DNA of 64,000 nt. It comes from Caballeronia udeis. GTDB taxonomy: Bacteria > Pseudomonadota > Gammaproteobacteria > Burkholderiales > Burkholderiaceae. A program made the position numbers and the translations under genes. The stretch lies in NCBI RefSeq assembly GCF_001544555.2, contig NZ_FCOK02000006.1:1-64000 (forward strand), read 5' to 3'. Numbering within the stretch: position 1 is the stretch's first letter; each line of letters begins with the position of its first letter. Below, in pieces: positions 16,460-26,537 of the stretch. The notes under the pieces are model-generated. The model was not told the DNA's origin. It did not search any database and worked only from the letters and a program-made list of their open reading frames with translations.

Positions 16460-18601
16460 TCATGCGGCAGGCCCCGGTTGGGGCGGCAACGCGGCCGCGA
16501 GCGTGTCCGGGAACAGCGACAGACGCATGCCTACCAGCGCATGCAATGCATCGCGGATCTGGCGGCCGGGGACCGTCTGGTCCGGCTGCGCGGCTTCCAC
16601 CGCTTGTTCCGCCGCCGCTTCCGCCTGCACCGCGCCGCCGCGCCTGGTCATGCGTTCCAGCGCTATGTCGATAGCCGTCTCCAGGCTCGCCGGTACCGGC
16701 TGGCGTACGCCGCGCTCGACGCACTGCTGGAAATACGCCCGCACGCCTTCCAGCACGCGATCGACCGACGCGAGATCGGCGTCGTGCAGGCGTCGCCGCA
16801 GGCGCCGCAGATCCAGCGAGTTGAAGGCAATACGCAGGTCGCGAAAACTTTCGATGGACGGATGGCGCTGGTCGTCGCTGGCGGCCAGACGGGGGATGAC
16901 TTGCATGAGACGGTCGATCATGCGCGCGGTGTGATTTTTCTGGTCGTCGACGGGCCGGGTCGATGCGCTGAGCGCCACGTCGCGCCAGCCCGAGCGGATC
17001 AGCCGGGCTGCTGCCAGTTCCGAACCGAAAGGCCGTGTCACGCGGGTCCAGACGAAGGCGAATAACAACCCTGCCGGTCCCGCAAGATTGCTGTTCATGA
17101 AGGTCAGGAAGTTCGCGTCGTAGGTTCCCTGGATGCTCATGAACGTGGCGGTATTCACGGCTGTCAGCATGGTTGCGAGATTGAATTGCGGGCGCGGGAT
17201 CAGCGTGCCGATCAGGATGAAGGGGACCGCGAACATGATCACGAGCATGGGGAAGTCGTGCACCGTCGGTAGGATGACGAATAGATACAGCCCGGCGAGC
17301 ACCACGGCAAGACAGGTGTAGGTGAAGAACGCGAATACTTGAGGCGCGGGTTCATCGAGGGCGGCGAAGAAACAGCACGCCACCGCGGCCAGCGTGACCG
17401 CGCCCGCGCCGTCGTTCCAGCCGGATGCAATCCAGAGGCTCGACGCGATGAAAATGGCCAGTACGGCGGAACCCGCCGAAAACAGCAGCATGCCGCGATC
17501 GAAGTACTGCTGCGTGCCGCCGAGCCGCCAATGCCGGTAACGGGGCCGCCAGCTGCCGTGCTCGTGCGTGATGATCACGCGCAGCGCGCGGCAATCCTGC
17601 CAGACATCGACGAGTTGTTTCAAGCGCCACAGGGTGTTCGAAAGCAACGCGCCTTCCCAGGTCCGCAGCCGGTCCGCGTCCGGTTGCAGGCTCGCGATCC
17701 GGCTGCGCAGGGCGTCGGCCTTGGGGTCGTTATTGGCATTGCTGGATGACGCCGCATCAGTGTGCGCGGAGAGCGGTTCGTCGAACCATGTGACGATATC
17801 GGCGAGCAGCGGTTCGAGGCCCGGTGGCGGCGGGTTCCGGCCGTTGAACAACGCGGCGAGCGGGTCGCTGATCGCCGACATGATCGGCATCAGCAATTGC
17901 ATTCGGCCACGCAGCGCCTGCGCCCGCGCGAGTATGTCGGGCCGGGTGTGGTCGTAGGCAAGCTGGCTCAGCAGGAATTCGAGCGCGTTGACGGTGACCG
18001 CGAGCCGCTGCCTGCACGCCGAGAGGGTCTTGCCGCCCGTGCGCCTGGAGAGCGTTTCCCTGGCATAGAAAGCGGCGTCGCGGAACCAGGCGTCGGTCCG
18101 CTCGATCAGCGTTGGCGCAAGGCGGTTCGGCAGTATGGCGCTGCCGACCACGCTCGCACACACGATGCCGAGCAGGATCTCCTCGGTCCGCGTGACAGCC
18201 AGGTCGAAGATGCCCGCCGGGTTCATCACGGAGGGCAGTGCGATCAGCGGCATGGTGTACGCGGCCAGCATGAACACATAGCTGCGTGCGGTGCGGTCCG
18301 AGATGGCGAGAAGCAGCAGCGTGCCCGTCCACAACGCGACTATCGCGCTGAACCAGTAGGGCGACTCCACGAACGGCGGCACGAACAGCACGGCGGCCGA
18401 TGCGCCGATCATGGTGCCGAGCGCGCGATACAGCGCCTTGGAACGCGTCGCCCCCACGAACGGATTCGACACGATATAAACCGTCGCCATCGCCCAATAA
18501 GGGCGCGGCAGTTCCAGCTTGAGGCCGATATACAGCGCCAGCATGGAAGCCGCGAAGGTCTTGACCGAAAATATCCAGTCGCGCGAAGTGGGGTACGTCA
18601 T
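16460..18601 (-). CDS. FUSC/AaeB-family inner membrane efflux transporter
   Basis: A 713-residue inner membrane protein of the fusaric-acid resistance/p-hydroxybenzoate efflux family. It has two hydrophobic blocks of about five to six helices each (~10-180 and ~365-500), separated by a cytosolic region. The start KTFAASMLALYIGLKLELPRPYWAM is diagnostic, and PNPFVGATRSKALYR-like residues follow. Members export aromatic carboxylic acids and toxins. It starts 6 bp after the MarR gene and is cotranscribed with DUF1656, HlyD and NodT genes. Confidence 0.94.
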   Translation of the reverse strand: MTYPTSRDWIFSVKTFAASMLALYIGLKLELPRPYWAMATVYIVSNPFVGATRSKALYRALGTMIGASAAVLFVPPFVESPYWFSAIVALWTGTLLLLAISDRTARSYVFMLAAYTMPLIALPSVMNPAGIFDLAVTRTEEILLGIVCASVVGSAILPNRLAPTLIERTDAWFRDAAFYARETLSRRTGGKTLSACRQRLAVTVNALEFLLSQLAYDHTRPDILARAQALRGRMQLLMPIMSAISDPLAALFNGRNPPPPGLEPLLADIVTWFDEPLSAHTDAASSSNANNDPKADALRSRIASLQPDADRLRTWEGALLSNTLWRLKQLVDVWQDCRALRVIITHEHGSWRPRYRHWRLGGTQQYFDRGMLLFSAGSAVLAIFIASSLWIASGWNDGAGAVTLAAVACCFFAALDEPAPQVFAFFTYTCLAVVLAGLYLFVILPTVHDFPMLVIMFAVPFILIGTLIPRPQFNLATMLTAVNTATFMSIQGTYDANFLTFMNSNLAGPAGLLFAFVWTRVTRPFGSELAAARLIRSGWRDVALSASTRPVDDQKNHTARMIDRLMQVIPRLAASDDQRHPSIESFRDLRIAFNSLDLRRLRRRLHDADLASVDRVLEGVRAYFQQCVERGVRQPVPASLETAIDIALERMTRRGGAVQAEAAAEQAVEAAQPDQTVPGRQIRDALHALVGMRLSLFPDTLAAALPPQPGPAA

Positions 18602-18607
18602 GGTGCG

Positions 18608-19135
18608 CTAGACGCCTTCTTCCGTATTGGTGTCGGTCGGGCCGATGGCAGGGCCTTGCTGTGACGCGGGTGTTGACGCTGGTTGCGTTTGACTGAACGC
18701 GCCAAGTTTAAACGCGGCGAATACCCGCAGGGTCGCTTCCAGGTCCTCGCGGCTCACGTCGTTCAGCACACCGGCGCGCAGTCCGATCAGTTCTTTCTCG
18801 ATCTTGGCGGTCACGGAGCGGCCTTCGTCGGTGAGCGAGATGATCTTCGCGCGCCGGTCGTCGGGATCTTCGTCGCGACGCACGAGGTTGGCCGCGCACA
18901 ACTGGTCGAGCAGACGCACCAGCGACGGCCCCTCGATTCCAGTCAACTCCGCGAGCGCAACCTGCCGGACGGGCGCGTCGAGCCGCGCCGCGATCAGCAG
19001 CGGCGTGGCGCAGGCCTCGGAGACGTTATAGGCTGCTATTACCCCTTGGCTCGTGCGCCGCCACTGGCGCGCAGCAATGACGAGCGCGCTGCTGACGGAT
19101 TGGCGAAGGACATCGATTTCTGGCATGGCGGGCAT
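18608..19135 (-). CDS. MarR-family repressor of the efflux operon
   Basis: A winged-helix regulator of ~175 residues. QVALAELTGIEGPSLVRLLDQLCAANLVRRDEDPDDRRAKIISLT is the canonical MarR recognition helix and wing (DxRxxxxxLT). The residues after ~145 are a low-complexity tail. ATG 19135 and ATG 19126 are both possible starts, and neither has a strong ribosome site. As the first gene of the efflux operon it probably represses the operon until an aromatic ligand binds. A dyad just upstream suits its operator. Confidence 0.9.
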   Translation of the reverse strand: MPAMPEIDVLRQSVSSALVIAARQWRRTSQGVIAAYNVSEACATPLLIAARLDAPVRQVALAELTGIEGPSLVRLLDQLCAANLVRRDEDPDDRRAKIISLTDEGRSVTAKIEKELIGLRAGVLNDVSREDLEATLRVFAAFKLGAFSQTQPASTPASQQGPAIGPTDTNTEEGV

Positions 19136-19148
19136 TGTATTTCGCTGA

Positions 19149-19169
19149 CAATTCGTTAGCAAGCTATTG
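19149..19169. promoter_or_regulatory. Candidate MarR operator
   Basis: CAATTCGTTAGCAAGCTATTG is a 21-bp dyad with matching outer CAAT/ATTG arms and an inner TT-AGC-AA core, immediately before the marR start. Many MarR proteins bind TTAGC-like palindromes. Assignment to this repressor is inferred from position. Confidence 0.4.
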
Positions 19170-19226
19170 AATTAATTTTTGGGGCGCGATGCGAGTGAAG
19201 CGAGGCGAGGGCAGCGAACAGCGCGG

Positions 19227-21094
19227 CTAATGCGTGCGGCCGCGTTGGAGCAGGAGCTTGCTGAGTACCGTGAACGCCATCGTGGGGAGTTCATCGAGTT
19301 TTCGCACGACGATGTTATGCGCATAAAACTTTTCTACGGCGTCGTCGAGTAATCCGATACCAATCAGTTCTATTCCCGAGTTCGCGATCTCATCTATACG
19401 TGCCCGCAAGTCGGTGCGCAATATCACTGGATGACCGTCGCCCGTGGCGGGATACCCGTCGGAGAGGACCATCAGGATGTGCCTCCCGGCGCGTTGTGCG
19501 GCGAGGCGCTCCGCGGCCCACGCCAGCGCCTCGCCGTCCGGATTCTCGTGACCGCAATCGATCGCGCTCAACCCCACCGGGTTATTCGAGCCGAAACGCT
19601 TGTAGACCTGCAGGTCGAGCCGTTCGACGCGCCGGTTGAAACGGTTCAAATCCACGCCTTCGGCCAGCTTCTGCTCATAAAGTGTGCGCATTTCCGGGGA
19701 TTCGACCGAGCTGTAGCCGAGCACTTCGCACTTGAACGAAAGCTGCATCAACGCGTCGCAGAGTGCGGCGGCGCAGAGCCTCGCGAGGGCGATCTTTCCG
19801 CCGGCCATGGAGCCGCTTCGGTCGATCAGCAGCGTGACGGCGGCATCCCGCCCTTCAGTCGTGCGCTTGACACGAAACGGCGTCCTGTATCCCGGCGATA
19901 TCACCAGCTTGGCCAGCGCCGGCCGGTCGATTTCCCCGCGCTCCTGTTCGCGTTTCCAGTGCGTCTGTTCATCGGCTTTCAGCGCACGTTCAAGACGTGC
20001 GGTCAGCGGCGCGGTTTCTGCGCGTGCGAGCGCGCGCAGATTGCGCCACGCGGCGGCGTCGCCCAGGCCGGTGAGGTCGGTGACGAGATCGAATTCGGTC
20101 GTGAGCGGAATGGACAGACGAGGCCGGCCATCGATCATGTCGATATCGAAAGTCATGGGCGCGGCCGGCGCCTCTGCTTCGGAAGCTTCCGAGGAGGCAT
20201 CGGACGGCGCTTGGGCGGGGCTGGCGGCGTCAGAAGACGCCGCGTCGGACATTTCCTGCGACGCCGCAGCGTCCAGCGCATCCGGATCGGCCGATGCCTG
20301 CTCGGCGTCGAGGGCTTCGTCGGCATCGGCGGAAAACATCATGGTGTTCACGTCGCCGGCTGCGAGCGACCTGATCCGTTCCACAAGAGCCCGTGCGCCC
20401 GCCACGCTTTCGGCAGTCGAACGGCTGGCACGGGTGGTCTTCAGCAGTTCGCTCACGGCGCCGAGCGTCGCGATCAGGGCCGGAGTTCGTTCGGTCACGT
20501 CGGGCGCCTGGTCCCAGAGCGCGCGTTCGATGAACCAGATCAGCTTGTCGCGCCAGGCCAGGGTCGACCAGCGTGCGTGGGTGTTTAGCGCCGTTTGTTC
20601 ATGTAGTTTCTCAACATAGCTACGTGCGCCCGGATAGTCGTTGAACAGGCGTTCGCAGACGCGCCGGTCTTCAATCGCTTGGGCAATCTGCCGGGTCGGG
20701 CCGGCATTGAGCGCGCTGATTTCACCGATGGCGGAGTATTTCGAGCGCGCCACCAGCAAGTCGAGCTGACCCGTGAGCGCGTCCAGGTTGATCGCGCCGG
20801 CGGACTCCGGTGGGATTTCCGGCAACACAATGCGGTCGCGTTCCACGCGTGGTCCGGTTGCGTCGAATGACACCGTCACGCCGTATCGGCCCGTCAGCAC
20901 GCGCGCCATCTTGCCGAGCATGGCGTGCGTCGCGTCTGAATAGATCGGGCCGGAGCGGGACACGTCGGTTACCCGTAAGACACGATGGTCTCGCGCTTCA
21001 CGCCGTTTTCCACATCGGCTGGCGTGAAAGCCGCGCTTGCGCTCGGGGAAGATCGCGCAACGTTGGCGGGATTGCACATGAGCACGTCGCTCAT
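19227..21094 (-). CDS. CobT-like VWA protein, apparent frameshift near start
   Basis: The main body has an acidic, low-complexity hinge (Asp/Glu/Ala-rich, ~270-320) and a C-terminal von Willebrand A domain with the MIDAS motif DRSGSM. Further CobT landmarks are NNPVGLSAIDCGHENPDGEA and ILMVLSDGYPATGDG. The family is known from the aerobic cobaltochelatase subunit CobT. The natural start is ATG 21094, overlapping the CobS-like stop (ATGA), but that frame ends after 41 codons at TAA 20969-20971. The family sequence continues in another frame from GGG (20972-20974). A single missing G, or a -1 slip, would restore VSYG-VTDVSRSG. The only uninterrupted frame starts at 21107 and has a non-native N-terminus. 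It is a mutation, an assembly error or recoding. Confidence 0.78.
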
Positions 21095-22302
21095 TCGTCG
21101 AACGCAATGTGATGCCGGATGATGCTGCGGATCAGCGCAGCGTCCTCGGCGCTCACTTTCGCGTAGATCGCCGGGCCGGCGGCGCGTTCGGGGTCGCCGG
21201 AACGCAGCATCAGGTCGGCCCAGTCAAGCAGGCGCCGGGTTGAAAACGCGCTTGCCAGATCCTCGCGGGCGAACGCCGCGCGGCAATCGGCGGCAACGGC
21301 TGCGAGCGTTTGCGCCATCGACCGCGTGAAGCGGCTCCCAAGCGTGCGCATCAACACTTCGGCCTCTTCCTCGGGCGACAGGTAGTTCATCAGATACACG
21401 CGCCAGCGATCCAGAAAGGCCTCGTTCATCAGGTTGGCGCCCTGATACAGATGCCGGTACACACTCATCGCACCGACCGCGTTTGCCGTTGCGAACAGCC
21501 GGAACGACGGATGCGGCGCCACCAGTTCGTTGCCCTTTTCCTTCAGCAGCAAACGGCCGTGGGGTTCGAGCACGGCAGTGAGAACGGCGAGTATCGAGGG
21601 TTCGGCGAAGTCGATTTCATCGACTACGAGCCACAGGCCTTCGCGCATGGCGGTTGGCAGGACGCCATCGACCCAGAGCGTTTCACCGCCTTTCACGGTC
21701 CAGAAACCCACGAAATCGCCGATGGTCGTCTGGCCGTTCATGTTCGCCCGCAGCACGCCGTGTTGCGTACGCGCCGCGACCTGCTCGATCAGGCTCGTTT
21801 TCCCCGCGCCGGTATGGCCGATCAGCAGCACGCGCCGGTTCTCCACGATGTCCTGCAGGATGTCGCCGAAACGCTCGGGAAAAAGATACGCGGGGTTCAG
21901 GGGCGGCACGAGCGGACCCGGCTGGCCGACAGGCATGTCCACCGGGCCGATCGCCGTGGTGGTTTCGTTTGAATCCGGATTCGCGCCTTGCGGCGTTCGC
22001 CTGGCGGCATGCCGGAGCTCTTTCAGAAATCCCGTTCTTCCCGCAGCCGGCAGCGGCGCAAGCGCGGGATCGCCCGGACGGAAAAACCCCTCCCGGTGCC
22101 ACTTTTGCAATTTCGACTTGAGATTTTCGAGGTCGACGACCGTATCGATATTGGCCGGCCCTTCACCATAGCCATGTTCAATTCGATACATCTGCGGCCG
22201 GTCGGAGAGCGTCACCTGCCACCACTCTGCGGCCTGTCCCGTCGAGCGCTCGTAGCGGCCAATGTGAGGATCGTCTTGCAACTTCGGTTCGGGCGCGTTC
22301 AT
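21091..22302 (-). CDS. CobS/MoxR-like AAA+ ATPase
   Basis: The protein has 403 residues. Residues ~1-130 are a family-specific extension rich in charged residues. The AAA+ module shows Walker A GHTGAGKTS, Walker B LWLVVDEIDFAE, sensor-1 region FRLFATANAVG and an arginine-finger region EAFLDRWRVYL. The overall pattern fits CobS and MoxR AAA+ proteins, which form hexamers that remodel a VWA-protein partner. The partner gene starts within its stop codon. No cobN or cobalamin biosynthesis genes lie within the window, so the target complex is unknown. Confidence 0.85.
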   Translation of the reverse strand: MNAPEPKLQDDPHIGRYERSTGQAAEWWQVTLSDRPQMYRIEHGYGEGPANIDTVVDLENLKSKLQKWHREGFFRPGDPALAPLPAAGRTGFLKELRHAARRTPQGANPDSNETTTAIGPVDMPVGQPGPLVPPLNPAYLFPERFGDILQDIVENRRVLLIGHTGAGKTSLIEQVAARTQHGVLRANMNGQTTIGDFVGFWTVKGGETLWVDGVLPTAMREGLWLVVDEIDFAEPSILAVLTAVLEPHGRLLLKEKGNELVAPHPSFRLFATANAVGAMSVYRHLYQGANLMNEAFLDRWRVYLMNYLSPEEEAEVLMRTLGSRFTRSMAQTLAAVAADCRAAFAREDLASAFSTRRLLDWADLMLRSGDPERAAGPAIYAKVSAEDAALIRSIIRHHIAFDE

Positions 22303-22784
22303 TGGCTTGCGGGCATGAGCTGGGTGAATGAGTGACGCTGAATGTTCGAAACTTTACACGGTCGACGGATGTGGCTCAGCGTGACTGGCACATTTGGGGT
22401 GGTGTCGAGGGATTTTTTAGGGTTGGAACGATGGGCGGTCGGGGTTAGGTATTCGTGATTTTTATGGCGATAAAATAGTTTAATAAGACGTGGTAAATAT
22501 TTGATACTTAAAAATTTGTTTGTGCACAAGTCGCTAAATCCATGCGAACTCGAAATTTGTTCATAAAGACGTTATAAGTAACTGTTTTAAAACTAAAAAA
22601 TTATCCAATCGGTACCTTTCGCTGTCCCCGATCTCCCCGCATGACAAAACCTTCACGCAAGCGAAGCGGAAACGACAATCCGTCTGCCTATTCTGAAAGC
22701 GCAGTCTCGGCAACAGCCCGGTACCCGTCGTGACCCAGGCTGCATCGCCTCTCAAGGCGATATGACAAACTCAAGGAGACACTC

Positions 22785-23087
22785 ATGAAGACCCCCTTCA
22801 AATTCGCATTCCCTCTCGGACTGATGCTGGCCAGCGCGTGCGCTATGGCCTCGAATCAGCTCACTCCGCGCGAGTGCAACGCCTATCCGTTTAAACCGGC
22901 GCACGGCGAGCTCACGCATCGTGCGCTGATGCGCGAACTGACGGAGCTTGAGTCGGTAGGCTACCGGCCGGCGATCGATAACTACTCGCTCGATATCACG
23001 CAAGCTAGGGAGCGGCTTATCGATAAATACAATACGGACTGCAAGCCGCAGCAGGCGGCGACTAGTCTGCCGGCAACCAACGGCTGA
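22785..23087 (+). CDS. DUF4148 secreted small protein
   Basis: A 100-residue exported protein with an N-terminal signal peptide (MKTPFKFAFPLGLMLASACAMA, cleavage after AMA). The DUF4148 module follows: LTHRALMRELTELESVGYRPAIDNYSLDITQARERL. It contains two cysteines in the mature part. The start has AAGGAG upstream. The family is abundant in Burkholderia-group genomes and of unknown function. A second copy is at 57172. The 480 bp upstream are AT-rich and hold no gene; they serve as the divergent promoter region with the AAA+ gene. Confidence 0.88.
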   Translation: MKTPFKFAFPLGLMLASACAMASNQLTPRECNAYPFKPAHGELTHRALMRELTELESVGYRPAIDNYSLDITQARERLIDKYNTDCKPQQAATSLPATNG

Positions 23088-23464
23088 GCGTGGTCGAGGG
23101 GTTTGCTGGAGCGATGCGTCCGGAAATTCGATGAGTTTCAGGGCGCGCGCTGCCGCGGCGGGTCAATTGGCGATGCCGTTGATCAGGATTCAAGATCTAC
23201 CTCTTGTTAATGATTAACTGCAGAAATAATCAATAACTATTTGATTTTATGCAAAAAAACTAAAATACATGTTGTTATGAATTAGATCCAGGCGACATAT
23301 AACTGATTTTTAAGGAATTTCATAAATTTCAACAAGATTTCTGTCGCCTTCAAGCTGGAAACCAGATCACATATCCTCCGTAGAAGCCTGATCTGCCAAC
23401 TTGCCCGCGCGACACGTTCCTCCTCGCGATGGCAAAATACCCCCTCCACCTACCAGGAGCTGCA
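23088..23464. other. Gene-free AT-rich stretch
   Basis: This 377-bp interval has no convincing open frame. Its middle part (23195-23350) is markedly AT-rich compared with the flanks and could hold the promoter of the threonine aldolase. I see no clear palindrome, hairpin or repeat. Confidence 0.4.
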
Positions 23465-24496
23465 ATGAGCACCCCGATCCAGCACGACTTCCGCAGCGAT
23501 ACCGTTACGCGGCCCAGCCAGGCCATGCGTGCCGCGATGGCATCCGCGGAAGTCGGGGACGACGTTTTCCGCGACGATCCCACCGTTACGCAACTGGAAG
23601 CCGTGATGGCCGAGCGTTTTGGCAAGGAAGCGGCTGTGTTCCTGACGTCGGGCACGCAATCGAATCTGGTCGCGCTGATGGCGCATTGCGGGCGCGGCGA
23701 CGAGTACATCGTCGGGCAGCAGGCGCATGCCTACCGCTGGGAAGCGGGCGGCGCGGCGGTGCTGGGGAGCATCCAGCCGCAACCGCTGAACAATCAGGCG
23801 GACGGCTCGCTGCTGCTGACGGAGATCGAAGACTCGATCAAACCGGATGACTCGCATTACGCGCGCACGCGGTTGCTGTCGCTGGAGAACACGATCGGCG
23901 GCAAGGTTTTGTCGCTGGAGTACATGGAAGCCGCGACGGCGCTGGCTCGTCGGCACGGCCTTGCCACGCATCTCGACGGCGCCCGTATCTTCAATGCGGC
24001 GACCGCGCTCGATACGCCGGTGGCTACGCTGACCCGCTCTTTCGACACGGTGTCCGTGTGTTTATCGAAGGGCTTGGGTGCGCCGGTCGGCTCGGTGCTG
24101 GTCGGCAGCGCGCCGCTGATCGCAAAGGCGCGACGCACGCGCAAGATGGTGGGCGGCGGCTTGCGGCAGGTCGGCATTCTCGCCGCGGCCGGGCTTTACG
24201 CGCTGGAGCACAACGTGGCGCGTCTCGCCGACGACCACGCCAATGCAGCAACGCTGGCTAAAGGTCTGGCAGCCTTCGAACAATTGAAAGTCACGACGCC
24301 GGACACGAATATCGTGTTCGTGGAAGTGGACAGCACGATTGCCGATGACTTCAAGACACATCTGGCGGCGCGCGGGATTGGCATCACGTCGACGTATAGC
24401 GCGACCAAACAGCGCTGGGTCACGCATCTGGATGTGGACCGCGCGGCGGTTGAAAACGCCTTGGCGGCGGTTCGGGCGTTTTTCTCCGAACGGTAA
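23465..24496 (+). CDS. ltaE: Low-specificity L-threonine aldolase
   Basis: A 343-residue fold-type I PLP enzyme that cleaves threonine or allo-threonine to glycine and acetaldehyde. It opens DFRSDTVTRPSQAMRAAMASAEVGDDVFRDDPTV, a strong family signature. It continues with the cofactor-binding TSGTQSN, HLDGARIFNAA (Asp for the pyridine nitrogen) and Schiff-base K202 in CLSKGLGAPVGS. ATG 23465 follows CAGGAG. The gene is monocistronic and faces the convergent LysR gene. Confidence 0.95.
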   Translation: MSTPIQHDFRSDTVTRPSQAMRAAMASAEVGDDVFRDDPTVTQLEAVMAERFGKEAAVFLTSGTQSNLVALMAHCGRGDEYIVGQQAHAYRWEAGGAAVLGSIQPQPLNNQADGSLLLTEIEDSIKPDDSHYARTRLLSLENTIGGKVLSLEYMEAATALARRHGLATHLDGARIFNAATALDTPVATLTRSFDTVSVCLSKGLGAPVGSVLVGSAPLIAKARRTRKMVGGGLRQVGILAAAGLYALEHNVARLADDHANAATLAKGLAAFEQLKVTTPDTNIVFVEVDSTIADDFKTHLAARGIGITSTYSATKQRWVTHLDVDRAAVENALAAVRAFFSER

Positions 24497-24526
24497 CTGC
24501 CGCGCGCGGGTTCAATCCTCGCAGGT

Positions 24527-25417
24527 TCAATCCTCTTTGATGAAATCGATGAATGCCCGCAGCGGCGCGGGCATGTGCGTACGGCTCTGGTAGTACAGAA
24601 ACGGCCCTGAAAAACTCTCCCACCACTCGTGCAGCACGGGCACGAGTGCGCCGCTTCGTATTGCTGGCCGCAAGAACTCTTCGAACGTATAGATCATGCC
24701 CAGGCCGGCTGTGGCGGCGCCCACTTCAAGCTCGATCACCGACGCCACCAACGGCCCGTTCGGCGTGAATCGAACCTGTTCGCCATCGCGCTCGAAACGC
24801 CAGGCCGCCAGCACGCCGCTTGCAAACCGATGCCCGATGCATGCGTGCTCCAGCAAATCGCGAGGGTGTTCAGGCCATCCGTGCGCCGCAAAATAAGCCG
24901 GCGCGCCCGCCGCCACGAAATGCTGCGTGCGCGGGCCGATAGGCACGGCGATCATGTCGCGCTCGATCCGTTCGTCGTAGCGGATGCCGGCATCGAAACC
25001 TGCTGCCAGCACGTCGATAAACGTATCGTTCGATACCACCTCCAGCGTGATGCCCGGATGCGCCGCGAGAAAGCGCGCGACGATGGGCGGCAGCACGTGC
25101 ATGGCCACAATGCTCGGGACGTTCAGGCGCAAGGTGCCGGTCGGGCTGTCGCGGAAACTGTTGATTGCATCGAGCGCACCGGCAATCTCGCCGAGCGCCG
25201 GTCCTAGCCGTTCCAGCAGACGCTGGCCGGCTTCCGTGACCGTGACGCTGCGGGTGGTGCGATTCAGCAAACGCACGCCGAGCCGGGCTTCAAGCCGGCG
25301 AATCGCCTCGCTCAAGGCGGAGGCCGACACACCGCGCAAGCGCGCCGCGGCCCTGAAGCTACGGACCTCGGTGACGGCAACGAAGGCGCTGAGATCGGAG
25401 AGATCGGGATCGTTCAT
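24527..25417 (-). CDS. LysR-family regulator, divergent from aldo/keto reductase
   Basis: A 296-residue regulator. The N-terminal winged HTH is FVAVTEVRSFRAAARLRGVSASALSEAIRRLEARLGVRLLNRTTRSVTVTEAG. A periplasmic-binding-like effector domain follows. Start 25417 (MNDPDLSDLSAF) is chosen because it puts the HTH at the usual position; the longer frame adds 39 unrelated residues. It is divergently transcribed from the aldo/keto reductase with 115 bp between them, the usual arrangement for a LysR protein controlling its neighbour. Confidence 0.92.
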   Translation of the reverse strand: MNDPDLSDLSAFVAVTEVRSFRAAARLRGVSASALSEAIRRLEARLGVRLLNRTTRSVTVTEAGQRLLERLGPALGEIAGALDAINSFRDSPTGTLRLNVPSIVAMHVLPPIVARFLAAHPGITLEVVSNDTFIDVLAAGFDAGIRYDERIERDMIAVPIGPRTQHFVAAGAPAYFAAHGWPEHPRDLLEHACIGHRFASGVLAAWRFERDGEQVRFTPNGPLVASVIELEVGAATAGLGMIYTFEEFLRPAIRSGALVPVLHEWWESFSGPFLYYQSRTHMPAPLRAFIDFIKED

Positions 25418-25532
25418 TGTGCGGTTTTTCGTACAGCCCGTGCTGTGAAGGCCGGATTGTCGCACGACAAAACGCCTCGCATACTCTCTCGAACGCTCGC
25501 AATCACGCGACGCCCGACCCAGGAGACTTGAC

Positions 25533-26537
25533 ATGGACTATCGGCAACTCGGCGCGACCGGACCGCGCGTATCGGCACTTGGACTTGGCTGCATGGGCAT
25601 GTCCGGCATGTACGGCCCGGCTGACCGGAGCGAAAGCATTGCCACGATTCACGCCGCGCTCGACGCCGGCATCACGCTTCTGGATACCGGTGATTTCTAC
25701 GGCAGCGGCCACAATGAAGCGTTGATCGGCGAAGCGCTGAAGGGCACGAAACGCGATTCCACCGTCATCAGCGTGAAATTCGGCGCGCTGCGCGATCCGG
25801 CCGGCGGCTGGGTCGGTTATGACGCGAGGCCGGCTGCTGTGAAGAACTTCCTGACGTATTCAATGCAGCGCCTCGGGGTGGATTACATCGATATCTATCG
25901 TCCCGCGCGGCTCGATCCGAATGTGCCGATCGAGGACACCGTGGGCGCGATAGCGGACATGGTGAAGGCGGGTTACGTGCGTCACGTCGGGCTGTCCGAG
26001 GTCGGCGCCGAGACGATCCGGCGCGCGGCAGCCGTGCATCCCATAGCCGATCTGCAGATCGAGTACTCGTTGATTTCCCGGGGCATCGAAGGCGATATTC
26101 TCTCGACGTGCCGTGAACTCGGCATTGGCGTGACGGCCTACGGCGTGTTGTCGCGCGGGCTGATCAGCGGCCATTGGCAGACGACGCAAAATCTGGCTGG
26201 CAACGATTTCCGCGCGCATAGCCCGCGTTTCCAGGGCGAAAATGCCGAGCGCAACCTGCAACTGGTCGAAGCGTTGCGGCGGATTGCGGAAGCCAAGGGC
26301 GTGTCGGTCGCGCAGATTGCGATTGCATGGGTCGCGGCGCAGGGCGCGGATATCGTGCCGCTGGTTGGCGCGCGGCGGCGCGACCGGTTGGCCGAAGCGC
26401 TGGGGGCGCTGGATGTCGTGCTGACGCCGGACGAACTGAGTGCCATCGAATACGCCGTGCCGAAGGGCGCTGCAGCCGGCGACCGTTATGCGGCCGCGCA
26501 AATGGCCCATCTCGACAGCGAGACACGCCACAAGTAA
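25533..26537 (+). CDS. Aldo/keto reductase with altered active-site histidine region
   Basis: A 334-residue (beta/alpha)8 oxidoreductase of the AKR superfamily, expected to use NADPH. Catalytic-type residues Asp and Tyr lie in [13 protein letters not shown], and Lys in ISVKFG. The segment that normally reads YQHR-x-D in this subgroup reads YRPARLD here, so the catalytic histidine is absent. The C-terminal cofactor region ([20 protein letters not shown]) is present. The divergent LysR gene probably regulates it. Substrate unknown; the SDR and AraC genes downstream may be part of the same locus. Confidence 0.9.
   Translation: MDYRQLGATGPRVSALGLGCMGMSGMYGPADRSESIATIHAALDAGITLLDTGDFYGSGHNEALIGEALKGTKRDSTVISVKFGALRDPAGGWVGYDARPAAVKNFLTYSMQRLGVDYIDIYRPARLDPNVPIEDTVGAIADMVKAGYVRHVGLSEVGAETIRRAAAVHPIADLQIEYSLISRGIEGDILSTCRELGIGVTAYGVLSRGLISGHWQTTQNLAGNDFRAHSPRFQGENAERNLQLVEALRRIAEAKGVSVAQIAIAWVAAQGADIVPLVGARRRDRLAEALGALDVVLTPDELSAIEYAVPKGAAAGDRYAAAQMAHLDSETRHK

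Noticed and set aside
19431-20588. 385-residue plus-strand open frame opposite the CobT-like gene
   Set aside because: It is antisense to the VWA protein and lacks family features. It arises from GC-rich codon structure.
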